Positions 8,110-15,169 of a stretch of 15,985 nt of DNA are shown here, in pieces. The notes below the pieces were generated by a model, which made no database searches, was not told the origin of the DNA, and was given only the letters and a program-made list of their open reading frames with translations. Every line of letters begins with the position of its first letter. Positions within the stretch are counted from its first letter, which is position 1. Origin of the DNA: Chloroflexota bacterium (GTDB taxonomy: Bacteria; Chloroflexota; Limnocylindria; QHBO01); the NCBI GenBank assembly GCA_005880165.1, contig VBJP01000074.1:1-15985 (forward strand), written 5' to 3'. The position numbers were made by a program, and so were the translations under genes.

Positions 8110-9258
8110 ATGCGGAAGCATCGGTATGCCCTTGGCGCGACATTTGCCGCGCTCGCCATCGTGCTCCTGGCCGCGTGCCAGGGGAACACCGGTGGCAGCC
8201 AAAGCGGGGGTGCCACGAGCAACCTCAAGATCGGCCTGGTGACCGACGTCGGCACGCTGGACGACCACAACTTCAACCAGTTCTCGTGGGAGGGCGCGAA
8301 GGCCGGCGCGCAGGCGATTGGCGCCGCAGCGCCGCAGAGCGTAGTCACCACCCAGTCTGCCGACTACGCGAAGAACATCAACTCGTTCGTCAGCAAGAAC
8401 TACAACATCATCGTGACGGTGGGCTTCGCCCTCGGCAGCGACACGACCAAGGCCGCCAAGGCCAACCCGAACATCAAGTTCATCGGTGTCGACCAGGGCA
8501 TCTGCGTCGATGCGCAGGGGAACCCTGACAGCACGTTTGCCTGCAAGGGTGACGCAGCCACGCTGCTTCCCAACTACCAGGGCCTCGTCTTCAAGGAGCA
8601 GCAGCCGGGCTACCTGGCCGGCGTGGTGGCCGCTCTCATCAGCAAGAGCGGTCACATCGCCGCCATCGGAGGGACCGCGACCGTCCCGGCGGTGCCGAAC
8701 TACATGATCGGCTACCTGAACGGAGCCAAGTCGGTGAAGGCAGACATCAAGGTCGAGCTGAAGTACATCAGCGCGGCTCCTGACGCCAAAGCCTTCAACG
8801 ACCCGCCGGGCGGGAAGCAGGCTGCGGATGGGCTCCTCAACGCAAACCCGGACATCGACGTCCTCTTCCAGGTGGCCGGCAAGACCGGCAACGGCGTGCT
8901 GCAGTCGGCCTGCGAGCACAACATCCACGCCATCGGCGTCGACGTTGACCAGTTCGTCTCGACCCCAGACACCGCCAAGTGCACCGTGGTGAGCGCCGAG
9001 AAGAAGCTCAAGAAGGCCGTCTCGGACGCCATCCAGCGGGTGAAGGACAAGAAGGACAAGGGCGGGACGATCACCCTCGACATCACCACCGACTCGGTGG
9101 GGCTCTCGCCGTTCCACGATAGCGCGAGCATGATCACGCCCGACATCCAGGCCAAGATCGACGCGGCCATCAAGGGTCTCAAGGATGGAAGCATCAAGGC
9201 CTGCGTGGAGACGCCGTTTGGATCCTGCGACAACAAGAACGGTCAGCCGCCGGCGTGA
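8110..9258 (+). CDS. BMP-family nucleoside-binding lipoprotein of an ABC importer
   Basis: 382-residue extracytoplasmic substrate-binding protein of the Bmp/Med family, whose members capture purine nucleosides for a NupOPQ-type ABC importer (as with B. subtilis YufN/NupN and Treponema PnrA). Signal peptide at residues 1-22 with lipobox LAAC (Cys23 as lipid anchor), then a Gly/Ser/Gln linker. The binding domain starts at LKIGLVTDVGTLDDHNFNQ (39-57) and includes VTVGFALG and FIGVDQG, typical of the family. A good ribosome site (GAAGGAGA) lies just before the ATG, with a clear promoter upstream. The mature protein has six further cysteines, at 132, 145, 268, 291, 365 and 373, in three near-neighbour pairs, which is unusual and suggests disulfides. 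It is the first gene of the transporter operon and is separated from the ATPase gene by a strong hairpin. Confidence 0.95.
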   Translation: MRKHRYALGATFAALAIVLLAACQGNTGGSQSGGATSNLKIGLVTDVGTLDDHNFNQFSWEGAKAGAQAIGAAAPQSVVTTQSADYAKNINSFVSKNYNIIVTVGFALGSDTTKAAKANPNIKFIGVDQGICVDAQGNPDSTFACKGDAATLLPNYQGLVFKEQQPGYLAGVVAALISKSGHIAAIGGTATVPAVPNYMIGYLNGAKSVKADIKVELKYISAAPDAKAFNDPPGGKQAADGLLNANPDIDVLFQVAGKTGNGVLQSACEHNIHAIGVDVDQFVSTPDTAKCTVVSAEKKLKKAVSDAIQRVKDKKDKGGTITLDITTDSVGLSPFHDSASMITPDIQAKIDAAIKGLKDGSIKACVETPFGSCDNKNGQPPA

Positions 9259-9288
9259 GCCGGAGCTAGACCCTGAATCGGTAGCGCA

Positions 9289-9322
9289 CGAGCGGGCCGG
9301 CCCATCTTGGGCGGCCCGCTCG
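9289..9322 (+). terminator. Strong intra-operon hairpin after the lipoprotein gene
   Basis: A 10-bp perfect stem (9289-9298 with 9313-9322), then a G-G/C internal loop, then three more pairs (CCC/GGG) around ATCTT. The next bases hold a second, competing hairpin CGGCA-TTTCT-TGCCG (9321-9335). There is no T tract, so a leaky terminator or 3'-end stabiliser is more likely than a full stop. Such elements commonly keep the binding-protein mRNA more abundant than the downstream ABC genes. Confidence 0.65.
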
Positions 9323-9354
9323 GCATTTCTTGCCGAAGTACGAGCTGAGGAACG

Positions 9355-10941
9355 ATGGTCGTGAGCGAGGCGGCGAGCAGTCCGGCGGCGAGCAAACCGG
9401 CGGCGCTGGAGATGCGCGGCGTGACGAAGCGCTTCCCCGGCGTGGTGGCCAACGACCACATCGACCTCGACGTCAGGCGAGGAGAGATCCACGCGCTGCT
9501 CGGAGAGAACGGCGCGGGCAAGACGACGCTGATGAACATCCTCTACGGCCTCGTCACCCCGGACGAGGGCGAGATCCTGTTGGGTGGCAAGCCGGTGACG
9601 ATCGCCTCGCCGGCGGATGCCATCTCGCAGGGCATCAGCATGGTGCACCAGCACTTCATGCTCGTCCCGGTGCTGACCGTGGCGGAGAACATTCTCCTGG
9701 GCGAAGAGCCGATGGCGAACCCGGTGCTCATGGACCGCAAGGCGGCGCACACGCGGATCCGCGAGCTGGGGCGCTTCTTCGGCACCGAGATCGATCCCGA
9801 TCTGCGAGTCGCCAGCCTTTCGGTTGGGTGGCAGCAGCGCGTCGAGATCCTCAAGGCGCTGTACCGCAACGCCGACATCCTGGTGCTCGACGAGCCCACC
9901 GCCGTGCTCACTCCGCAGGAGACCAAGGAGATCTTCGCTGTGCTCCGGCGGCTCACCGCGGAGGGCACCAGCATCATCTTCATCAGCCACAAGCTCTATG
10001 AGGTCCTCGAGATCGCGGATCGGATCACGGTCATCCGCCGCGGAAAAGTGGTCGGCAGCCGCATCCCGTCCGAGACCGATGAGGACGACCTGGCCGAGCT
10101 GATGGTCGGCCGCGAGGTGGAGCTCACCGTCGACCGGGGCGAGAGCCATCCAGCCGACGTGACGCTCGCCGTCGCCGGGCTCACCGTCTCAGACGATCGT
10201 GGGCACGAGGTGGTCCACGGCCTCGACTTCGAGGTCAGGGCCGGCGAGGTGTTCGGCATCGCCGGCGTCGCCGGCAACGGCCAGGACGAGCTGGTCGAGG
10301 CGCTCGCGGGGCTGCGCAGGCCGGCCGGCGGAACGGTGGAACTGTCGGGTCGAACGATCACCGGGGCAAGCCCGCGGCGCCTCCACAACCTCCGCGTGGG
10401 CTTCGTTCCCGCCGACCGTCATCGGTATGGGTTGGTCCTCGTCTTTCCCCTCACCGACAACTCGGTGCTGACGTCGTACTACCGGGCTCCGTACTCGCGA
10501 GGCCTGGTGCGCGATGCGGACGCAATCGGTCGTCACGCCGAGCAGGTCATCAAAGACTTCGACGTCAGGACCCCATCTCCTCTGGTGCATGCCTCGACCC
10601 TCTCCGGCGGCAACCAGCAGAAGCTCATCGTCGGCCGCGAGTTCTTCGGCGACCTGCGGCTCCTGGTCCTGGACCAGCCGACCCGCGGGCTCGACGTGGG
10701 AAGCATCGAGTTCATCCACCGCCAGGTCATCGCCAAGCGCGATGCCGGAACGGCCGTCCTGCTCATCTCGGCCGAGCTCGACGAGGTCCTGGAGCTCTCG
10801 GACCGAACTGCGGTCATGTACCGCGGACGGCTGGTGGCGGTCGTGGACGGTCGCAGCGCGACGCGTGAAGAGGTCGGGCTGCTGATGGCGACCGGCGGTC
10901 GCGAGGGACCGCCCCCGATCATCGCGGAGGGTGCGGCATGA
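9355..10941 (+). CDS. ABC importer ATPase with two nucleotide-binding domains (NupO-like)
   Basis: 528-residue cytoplasmic double ATPase energising nucleoside import. NBD1: Walker A GENGAGKTT (50-58), Q-loop Gln99, signature-position LSVGWQQ (155-161), Walker B ILVLDEP with Glu180, and switch His212. NBD2: degenerate Walker A GVAGNGQDEL (304-313) with no GKT, canonical signature LSGGNQQ (416-422), and Walker B LVLDQPTRGLDVG with Gln441 in place of the catalytic Glu. This asymmetry is normal for the sugar/nucleoside double-ATPase group. It implies one working ATP site (NBD1 Walker motifs plus NBD2 signature) and one degenerate site. The start is ATG 9355, with GAGG 4 bases upstream; GTG 9361 is an alternative. 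The stop codon overlaps the next gene's start in ATGA, indicating translational coupling. Confidence 0.95.
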   Translation: MVVSEAASSPAASKPAALEMRGVTKRFPGVVANDHIDLDVRRGEIHALLGENGAGKTTLMNILYGLVTPDEGEILLGGKPVTIASPADAISQGISMVHQHFMLVPVLTVAENILLGEEPMANPVLMDRKAAHTRIRELGRFFGTEIDPDLRVASLSVGWQQRVEILKALYRNADILVLDEPTAVLTPQETKEIFAVLRRLTAEGTSIIFISHKLYEVLEIADRITVIRRGKVVGSRIPSETDEDDLAELMVGREVELTVDRGESHPADVTLAVAGLTVSDDRGHEVVHGLDFEVRAGEVFGIAGVAGNGQDELVEALAGLRRPAGGTVELSGRTITGASPRRLHNLRVGFVPADRHRYGLVLVFPLTDNSVLTSYYRAPYSRGLVRDADAIGRHAEQVIKDFDVRTPSPLVHASTLSGGNQQKLIVGREFFGDLRLLVLDQPTRGLDVGSIEFIHRQVIAKRDAGTAVLLISAELDEVLELSDRTAVMYRGRLVAVVDGRSATREEVGLLMATGGREGPPPIIAEGAA

Positions 10942-12056
10942 ACCTTCGGCGCGCCCGCGACGCGGCGATCATCCCCGGGCTGGCGATCGTCCTGGCTCTG
11001 GTTTTCGGGTCGCTAATCGTGATCTTCTCGTCGCCACTCATCTTCGGCCTGGACCTCACGCTGCCGTTGGTCGCCTACAAGGCGCTCGTGGAGGGGTCCT
11101 TCGGGTCGTTTGGAGCGGTCATCTCGACGATCGTGAACGCGGCACCGCTCATCCTGGCCGGGCTGGCGGTGGGCGTCGCCTTCAAGGCGGGGCTGTTCAA
11201 CATCGGAGCGCAGGGGCAGTTCTTGACGGGTGGCCTCGCGGCCGCGGCCGTCGGAGCGTGGCTGGCGCATGCACCCGGGCCCGTGGCGATTCCGCTTGCC
11301 CTCGTCGCCGCCATCCTGGTCGGCTCGGTGTACGGAGCGATCCCCGGCTTCCTCAAGGCGTACACCGGCGCCCACGAGGTGGTGACGACCATCATGCTCA
11401 ACTACATCGCGCTGTACATCGTGGCCTACGTTGTCACCGGGCCCCTGCGTGCGGTCGGCGCCACCTTCGCCCGAACGCCCGACGTCGGCAACGCCAGCCT
11501 TCCGATCCTTGTGGGAGGCAACGGTCACCTGGGAGTCCTGTTTGCCTTCGTGGCCATCCCGCTGGCCTGGTGGCTCCTCTACCGCTCGACCATTGGCTTC
11601 GAGATCCGCACCGTGGGCGCAGGTCCGGACGCCGCTCGCTACGCGGGCATGCGGCCGCGCCTGCTGATCGTCGTCACCATGGCCTTCTGTGGCGGCCTCG
11701 CCGGGCTGGCGGGGGCCGGGGAGATCCTGGGACTGACCGGGTTCATGCCGGCCGGCTACTCGACCAACGTCGGCTTCGACGGCATCACTGTGGCGCTGCT
11801 GGGGCAGGCGCACCCCATCGGCATCATGTTTGCCGGGATCCTGCTGGGTGCCATGCGCGCGGGCGCCCCGCTGATGCAGATCGAGGCTGGCGTGCCGGCG
11901 CAGATGGTGGACGTCCTGCAGGGCGCGATCCTGTTCTTCCTGACGGCGGAGATCCTCGTGCGCTACCTCTTCCGCATCCGGGCGAAGAGCGCCAAGGTCG
12001 CCGAGCTGCAGACGGTCGCCAGCTCCTACGGCGGCCAGGCAACGCCGACACAGTAG
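10938..12056 (+). CDS. ABC importer permease, NupP-like
   Basis: 372-residue inner-membrane permease of the branched-chain-type permease family (BPD_transp_2), one half of the nucleoside channel. The first membrane helix is at about residues 10-30, with further hydrophobic segments to about residue 347. The diagnostic cytoplasmic loop reads FKAGLFNIGAQGQF (82-95), and GAHEVVTTIMLNYIA follows near 148-162. It ends in a short polar tail. It starts inside the ATPase stop codon (ATGA), so the two are almost certainly co-translated. The next permease begins 9 bp after its stop, with the TAGGAG of that stop region serving as the next ribosome site. Confidence 0.95.
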   Translation: MNLRRARDAAIIPGLAIVLALVFGSLIVIFSSPLIFGLDLTLPLVAYKALVEGSFGSFGAVISTIVNAAPLILAGLAVGVAFKAGLFNIGAQGQFLTGGLAAAAVGAWLAHAPGPVAIPLALVAAILVGSVYGAIPGFLKAYTGAHEVVTTIMLNYIALYIVAYVVTGPLRAVGATFARTPDVGNASLPILVGGNGHLGVLFAFVAIPLAWWLLYRSTIGFEIRTVGAGPDAARYAGMRPRLLIVVTMAFCGGLAGLAGAGEILGLTGFMPAGYSTNVGFDGITVALLGQAHPIGIMFAGILLGAMRAGAPLMQIEAGVPAQMVDVLQGAILFFLTAEILVRYLFRIRAKSAKVAELQTVASSYGGQATPTQ

Positions 12057-12065
12057 GAGCCGGGC

Positions 12066-13130
12066 ATGGACTTCATCCTCCACGTACCGGTCATCGGGCT
12101 GCTGCTGCAGTTCATCGGCTACCTGGTCGGCGTCATGACCACCAACGGAAGCCTGATCATCACCCTCTCGACGCCCATCGCCCTAGGCGCGTTGTGCGGC
12201 TTCATGAACGAGCGCTCGGGGGTGGTCAACATCGGCATCGAGGGGATGATGCTGTTCGCCGCCTTCGTGGGCTGGTACGTCGCCGCCCTCGTCAACGGCG
12301 GTGCCCCGACCAGTCCCGGCCCACTGGGAATCACCTTTCCGCTGCTGGTCGGCCTGCTGGCGGCGATCGTCGCAGGCGTCGCGGTCTCGGCGCTGCACGC
12401 CTGGCTGTCGATCACCGTGCGAGCCAACCAGATCATCTCCGGGACGATCATCAACATCGAGGCGTTGGCGATCACGGGGTACCTGAACCTGCTCATCAGC
12501 CAGAATCCCATCCCTTCCGCGGGAAACTTCCAGTCCTTCCACGTCCCGCAAGGGGTCGCCTCGGTCCCGGTCCTGGGCTGGCTGCTGACTACCTTTCTCG
12601 GGCACGGCCCCATCACGCTCACGATGCTCGTCCTGGTGATCGTCCTCCAGATCCTCCTCTTCCGATCCCGATGGGGCCTGCGCACGCGCGCGGCTGGCGA
12701 GCACCCACGAGCCGCCGAGACGCTGGGCATCGACGTCATTCGCCTGCGCTACCGCAACGTGCTGCTGGGGGGCGTCCTGGCCGGGTTGGCCGGAGCCTGG
12801 TTCACCCTCGAGTACATCGGCACCTTCCAGGGCGGGATGACGAATGGCCGGGGATTCATCGCCCTGGCTGCCCTCATCTTTGGCCGATGGACGCCGATTG
12901 GCGCCTTTGGCGCGGCGCTGGTATTTGGCATCGCCGATGCGTTGGGCCAGGCCGTCTCCTTCAACCCACCCAGCGGCGACCTTGGTGCGGTGCTGTCTGG
13001 GGTTCCCGAGCAGGTCTTCAGCGCGCTGCCCTACCTGGTCACGATCATCGTGCTGGCGGGCGTCGTGGGGCGCAGCATCCCACCGGCCGCCGACGGGCAG
13101 CCGTACGAGCGCGAGGCGAAGGCGACCTAG
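12066..13130 (+). CDS. ABC importer permease, NupQ-like
   Basis: 354-residue second permease of the same importer, pairing with the NupP-like protein to form the transmembrane channel. The family motif NERSGVVNIGIEGMML (48-63) is intact, followed by helices typical of the branched-chain-type permease fold. The matching second-half loop is RAAGEHPRAAETLGIDV (about residues 213-229). The ribosome site GGAG lies 6 bases upstream and overlaps the previous gene's TAG. The gene closes the transporter operon; its TAG stop overlaps the stop of the convergent phosphoesterase gene in the palindrome CTAG, leaving no room for a separate terminator. Confidence 0.95.
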   Translation: MDFILHVPVIGLLLQFIGYLVGVMTTNGSLIITLSTPIALGALCGFMNERSGVVNIGIEGMMLFAAFVGWYVAALVNGGAPTSPGPLGITFPLLVGLLAAIVAGVAVSALHAWLSITVRANQIISGTIINIEALAITGYLNLLISQNPIPSAGNFQSFHVPQGVASVPVLGWLLTTFLGHGPITLTMLVLVIVLQILLFRSRWGLRTRAAGEHPRAAETLGIDVIRLRYRNVLLGGVLAGLAGAWFTLEYIGTFQGGMTNGRGFIALAALIFGRWTPIGAFGAALVFGIADALGQAVSFNPPSGDLGAVLSGVPEQVFSALPYLVTIIVLAGVVGRSIPPAADGQPYEREAKAT

Positions 13131-13873
13131 CCTGTCTCGCTGACGGCGGGCTCCGGCTCCAACGGATGTGGAACCGGTGGCACTCGCAGCAGATCGAGCG
13201 GCAGGCCGGCACGCGCCAGGTCCGCCGCGACGCCACTCGAGTCATAGTCGACCGAGCGGAAGCCAACCGCCAGGTCTGGCTGCCCCAGGTAGATCACCGC
13301 GTATCGCGCACGAGAGTGGCTGCCGCAGCCGACCGTGCCGCACGCGACGAAGTGCGACTGCCCCACCATCTTGTGGACGGTCTCGTGGGTGTGGCCGTAG
13401 CAGAACAGGTCGTCACCCTCGTCTGCGGCGATGCGGGCGTACATGCGCGAAGGGCGGTCCGCCCACAAGTACTCGTTGCGCTTCAGCGGCGTACCATGGA
13501 AGAGCAGCACGCTGCGACCGTCGACTTCCATGCGCAGGGTCGCGGGCAGCTGACGCAGCCAGGCGCGGCGCTCGTCATCCATGACCCGCACCGTCCAGTT
13601 GAGCGAGGCATGCCCCCATTCCTCCGCTCCCGGCGATGCCCAGATGCTGCCGACCTGCTCACGCTCCATCCCGACCGCCTCGTCCCAGTTGCCCTGGACA
13701 GTGGGGATCTCGAGGCGAATCAGCTCCTCGACCACCTCGTTGGGATGGGGGCCGCGACCGACGACGTCGCCGACACACCAGATCGCATCACAGCCGATGG
13801 TGGCCGCGTCCGAGAGCACGGCGCGCAGGGCCGTGAGATTGGCGTGAACGTCCCCGATGACCGCGACCCGCAC
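13127..13873 (-). CDS. Calcineurin-like metallophosphoesterase (YfcE/DR1281-type)
   Basis: 248-residue cytosolic two-metal phosphoesterase. Motifs in order: GDVHAN (Asp8, His10), GDVVGRGPHP (Asp36), GNWD (Asn62), LFHGTP (His126) and YGHTHE (His161, His163). All metal ligands are present. The GNH(D/E) histidine used as a general acid in many phosphatases is Trp63; YfcE/MJ0936-type enzymes carry Cys at this position, so activity as a phosphodiesterase remains possible. A C-terminal extension rich in Pro and Leu (about 205-248) follows the core. The start is the GTG at 13871-13873, since the domain begins immediately; no clear ribosome site is visible. It lies on the same strand as, and downstream of, the Mrp gene, and is convergent with the permease gene with a 4-bp overlap. 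The substrate is unknown. Confidence 0.9.
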   Translation of the reverse strand: MRVAVIGDVHANLTALRAVLSDAATIGCDAIWCVGDVVGRGPHPNEVVEELIRLEIPTVQGNWDEAVGMEREQVGSIWASPGAEEWGHASLNWTVRVMDDERRAWLRQLPATLRMEVDGRSVLLFHGTPLKRNEYLWADRPSRMYARIAADEGDDLFCYGHTHETVHKMVGQSHFVACGTVGCGSHSRARYAVIYLGQPDLAVGFRSVDYDSSGVAADLARAGLPLDLLRVPPVPHPLEPEPAVSETG

Positions 13874-13993
13874 GATCCGATTCTAGGTCCGCGGGGACCG
13901 GGAATAACGTCCGCGAAGGTGGGCCTTTCGGTTCAGCGAGCCGGTATTTCAGGGTGCGTAAGCGGGCGCCGAAGCCGGTGCCGGGAGCGTCCC
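13874..13993 (-). other. Intergenic region between mrp and the phosphoesterase gene, with two small hairpins
   Basis: A 120-bp gap. Just past the mrp stop lies an 18-base inverted repeat (13965-13982) with six pairs and one A-C mismatch in the mrp-sense RNA. Close to the phosphoesterase start lies GGTCC-GCGG-GGACC (13886-13899). Neither has a T tract. No convincing promoter or RNA gene was seen. Confidence 0.4.
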
Positions 13994-15079
13994 CTAGCCG
14001 GCCGCCGCCATGGCATACGGCTCGGCCACCACGCTGATGCGACCCGCGATGGTGCGCGCCACCTCGCGCATCGCCTGCCCGGCGCGCGACTGATCCGCAT
14101 CCGGATGCTGGGTCGAGGTGATTGGTACGCCGGCGTCGCTGCCAGCGCGGACGCCTGGCTCGAGCGGGATGCGCCCGAGCACGTCGAGCTCCAGCTCGCG
14201 GGCGATCTTCTCGCCACCCCCCGAGCCGAAGATGTCGTGCTCCTCGCCGCAGTTGGGGCAGATGAAGCCGCTCATGTTCTCGATGACGCCCAGGGTCCTC
14301 ACGTTGACCTTGGTGAACATGGCGATCGCCTTGCGCGCGTCGGCCAGGGAGACCTCCTGGGGCGTGGTCACGATCACCGCGCCGCTCAGCGGGATCAGCT
14401 GGCTGAGGGAGAGCGCGGCATCGCCGGTTCCCGGCGGGAGATCGACGACCAGGTAGTCGAGCTCGCCCCAGTCCACGTCGCGCAGGAACTGCTGGATCGC
14501 CGAGTGGATGAGCGGCCCGCGCCAGATGACCGGTGCATCCCCGGTGAGGAAGTATTGGATGCTCATCATCGTCACGCCGTGGCTGATCACCGGGTTGACG
14601 CGCCCGCCGGCGCCGGTCACGTGAGCCCCCATGGTCCCCATCATGAGCGGCACGTTGGGGCCGGTGATATCGGCGTCCAATAGCCCGACCCGGGCACCGT
14701 CCCGGGCCAGCGAGACCGCCAGGTTGACCGCCACTGTGGTCTTGCCCACCCCGCCCTTGCCGGAGGCAACGGCGATCGTGTTCTTGACACCCGGGATGAG
14801 GTCCGCAGCCGGGCCGCCGAAGGAGCGCTTCACGTTGCTGGCCCAGTCGACCTTCACCGTCTCGGCACCCAGCGCCTCGAGGCCGGTCACGATCTCGTCC
14901 TCGATCTTGGCCTTGAGCGGGCAGGCCGGCGTGGTGAGCTCCACGGTGAGCGCCACATGCGGGCCTGTGATCTCGACGTTCTTCACCATCCCCAGGGAGA
15001 CGAGGTCCCGGCCGATCTCCGGGTCCTTGACCTTCCCGAGGGCGGTCATGATGTTCTCGTTGCTGAGCAGATCAGGCAT
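13994..15079 (-). CDS. mrp: Mrp/ApbC-family iron-sulfur cluster carrier ATPase
   Basis: 361-residue cytosolic P-loop protein that binds and transfers Fe-S clusters. The N-terminal MIP18/DUF59 domain (about residues 5-85) contains KDPEIG and the conserved TPACP cysteine (Cys53). The ATPase domain follows, with deviant Walker A SGKGGVGKTT (106-115), DADITGPNVP (135-144) and VVDLPPGTGD (211-220). The cluster-binding CPNC pair (Cys274, Cys277) sits in GFICPNCGEEHDIFG. The length and domain order match bacterial Mrp proteins. The ATG at 15077-15079 gives the usual short lead into the MIP18 domain; AGGA lies rather far upstream (about 12 bases), and an internal ATG at residue 11 is less likely. It follows the LmbE-like gene by 90 bp on the same strand. 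Confidence 0.95.
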   Translation of the reverse strand: MPDLLSNENIMTALGKVKDPEIGRDLVSLGMVKNVEITGPHVALTVELTTPACPLKAKIEDEIVTGLEALGAETVKVDWASNVKRSFGGPAADLIPGVKNTIAVASGKGGVGKTTVAVNLAVSLARDGARVGLLDADITGPNVPLMMGTMGAHVTGAGGRVNPVISHGVTMMSIQYFLTGDAPVIWRGPLIHSAIQQFLRDVDWGELDYLVVDLPPGTGDAALSLSQLIPLSGAVIVTTPQEVSLADARKAIAMFTKVNVRTLGVIENMSGFICPNCGEEHDIFGSGGGEKIARELELDVLGRIPLEPGVRAGSDAGVPITSTQHPDADQSRAGQAMREVARTIAGRISVVAEPYAMAAAG

Positions 15080-15169
15080 GAAGGGCTCGGATTCCTTTCG
15101 AGCAAGCGTGTCCGGGGCCGTTCGAGCGTAGCAGAGCCCGATGGCGGACGGATACGACTTTTGTTGATC

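Noticed and set aside
7959..8351. N-terminal extension of the HAD phosphatase
   Set aside because: The extension is antisense to the operon promoter, leader and lipoprotein signal peptide and contains no domain. The HAD fold begins ten residues after ATG 7958.
8083..10149. A 688-codon open frame on the minus strand
   Set aside because: It is antisense to the lipoprotein and ATPase genes, whose motifs and ribosome sites are clear. Its composition is that of a shadow frame.
10264..10695. Possible inactivation of the second ATPase domain (no GKT, Gln for catalytic Glu)
   Set aside because: Degenerate second domains with these changes are normal in the sugar/nucleoside double-ATPase family, so this is not a decayed gene.
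10931..14683. A 1250-codon open frame on the plus strand
   Set aside because: It runs out of frame across both permeases and antisense to the phosphoesterase and part of Mrp, all with clear motifs. Its translation is Arg/Gly/Pro/His-rich low-complexity sequence, typical of a high-GC shadow frame.
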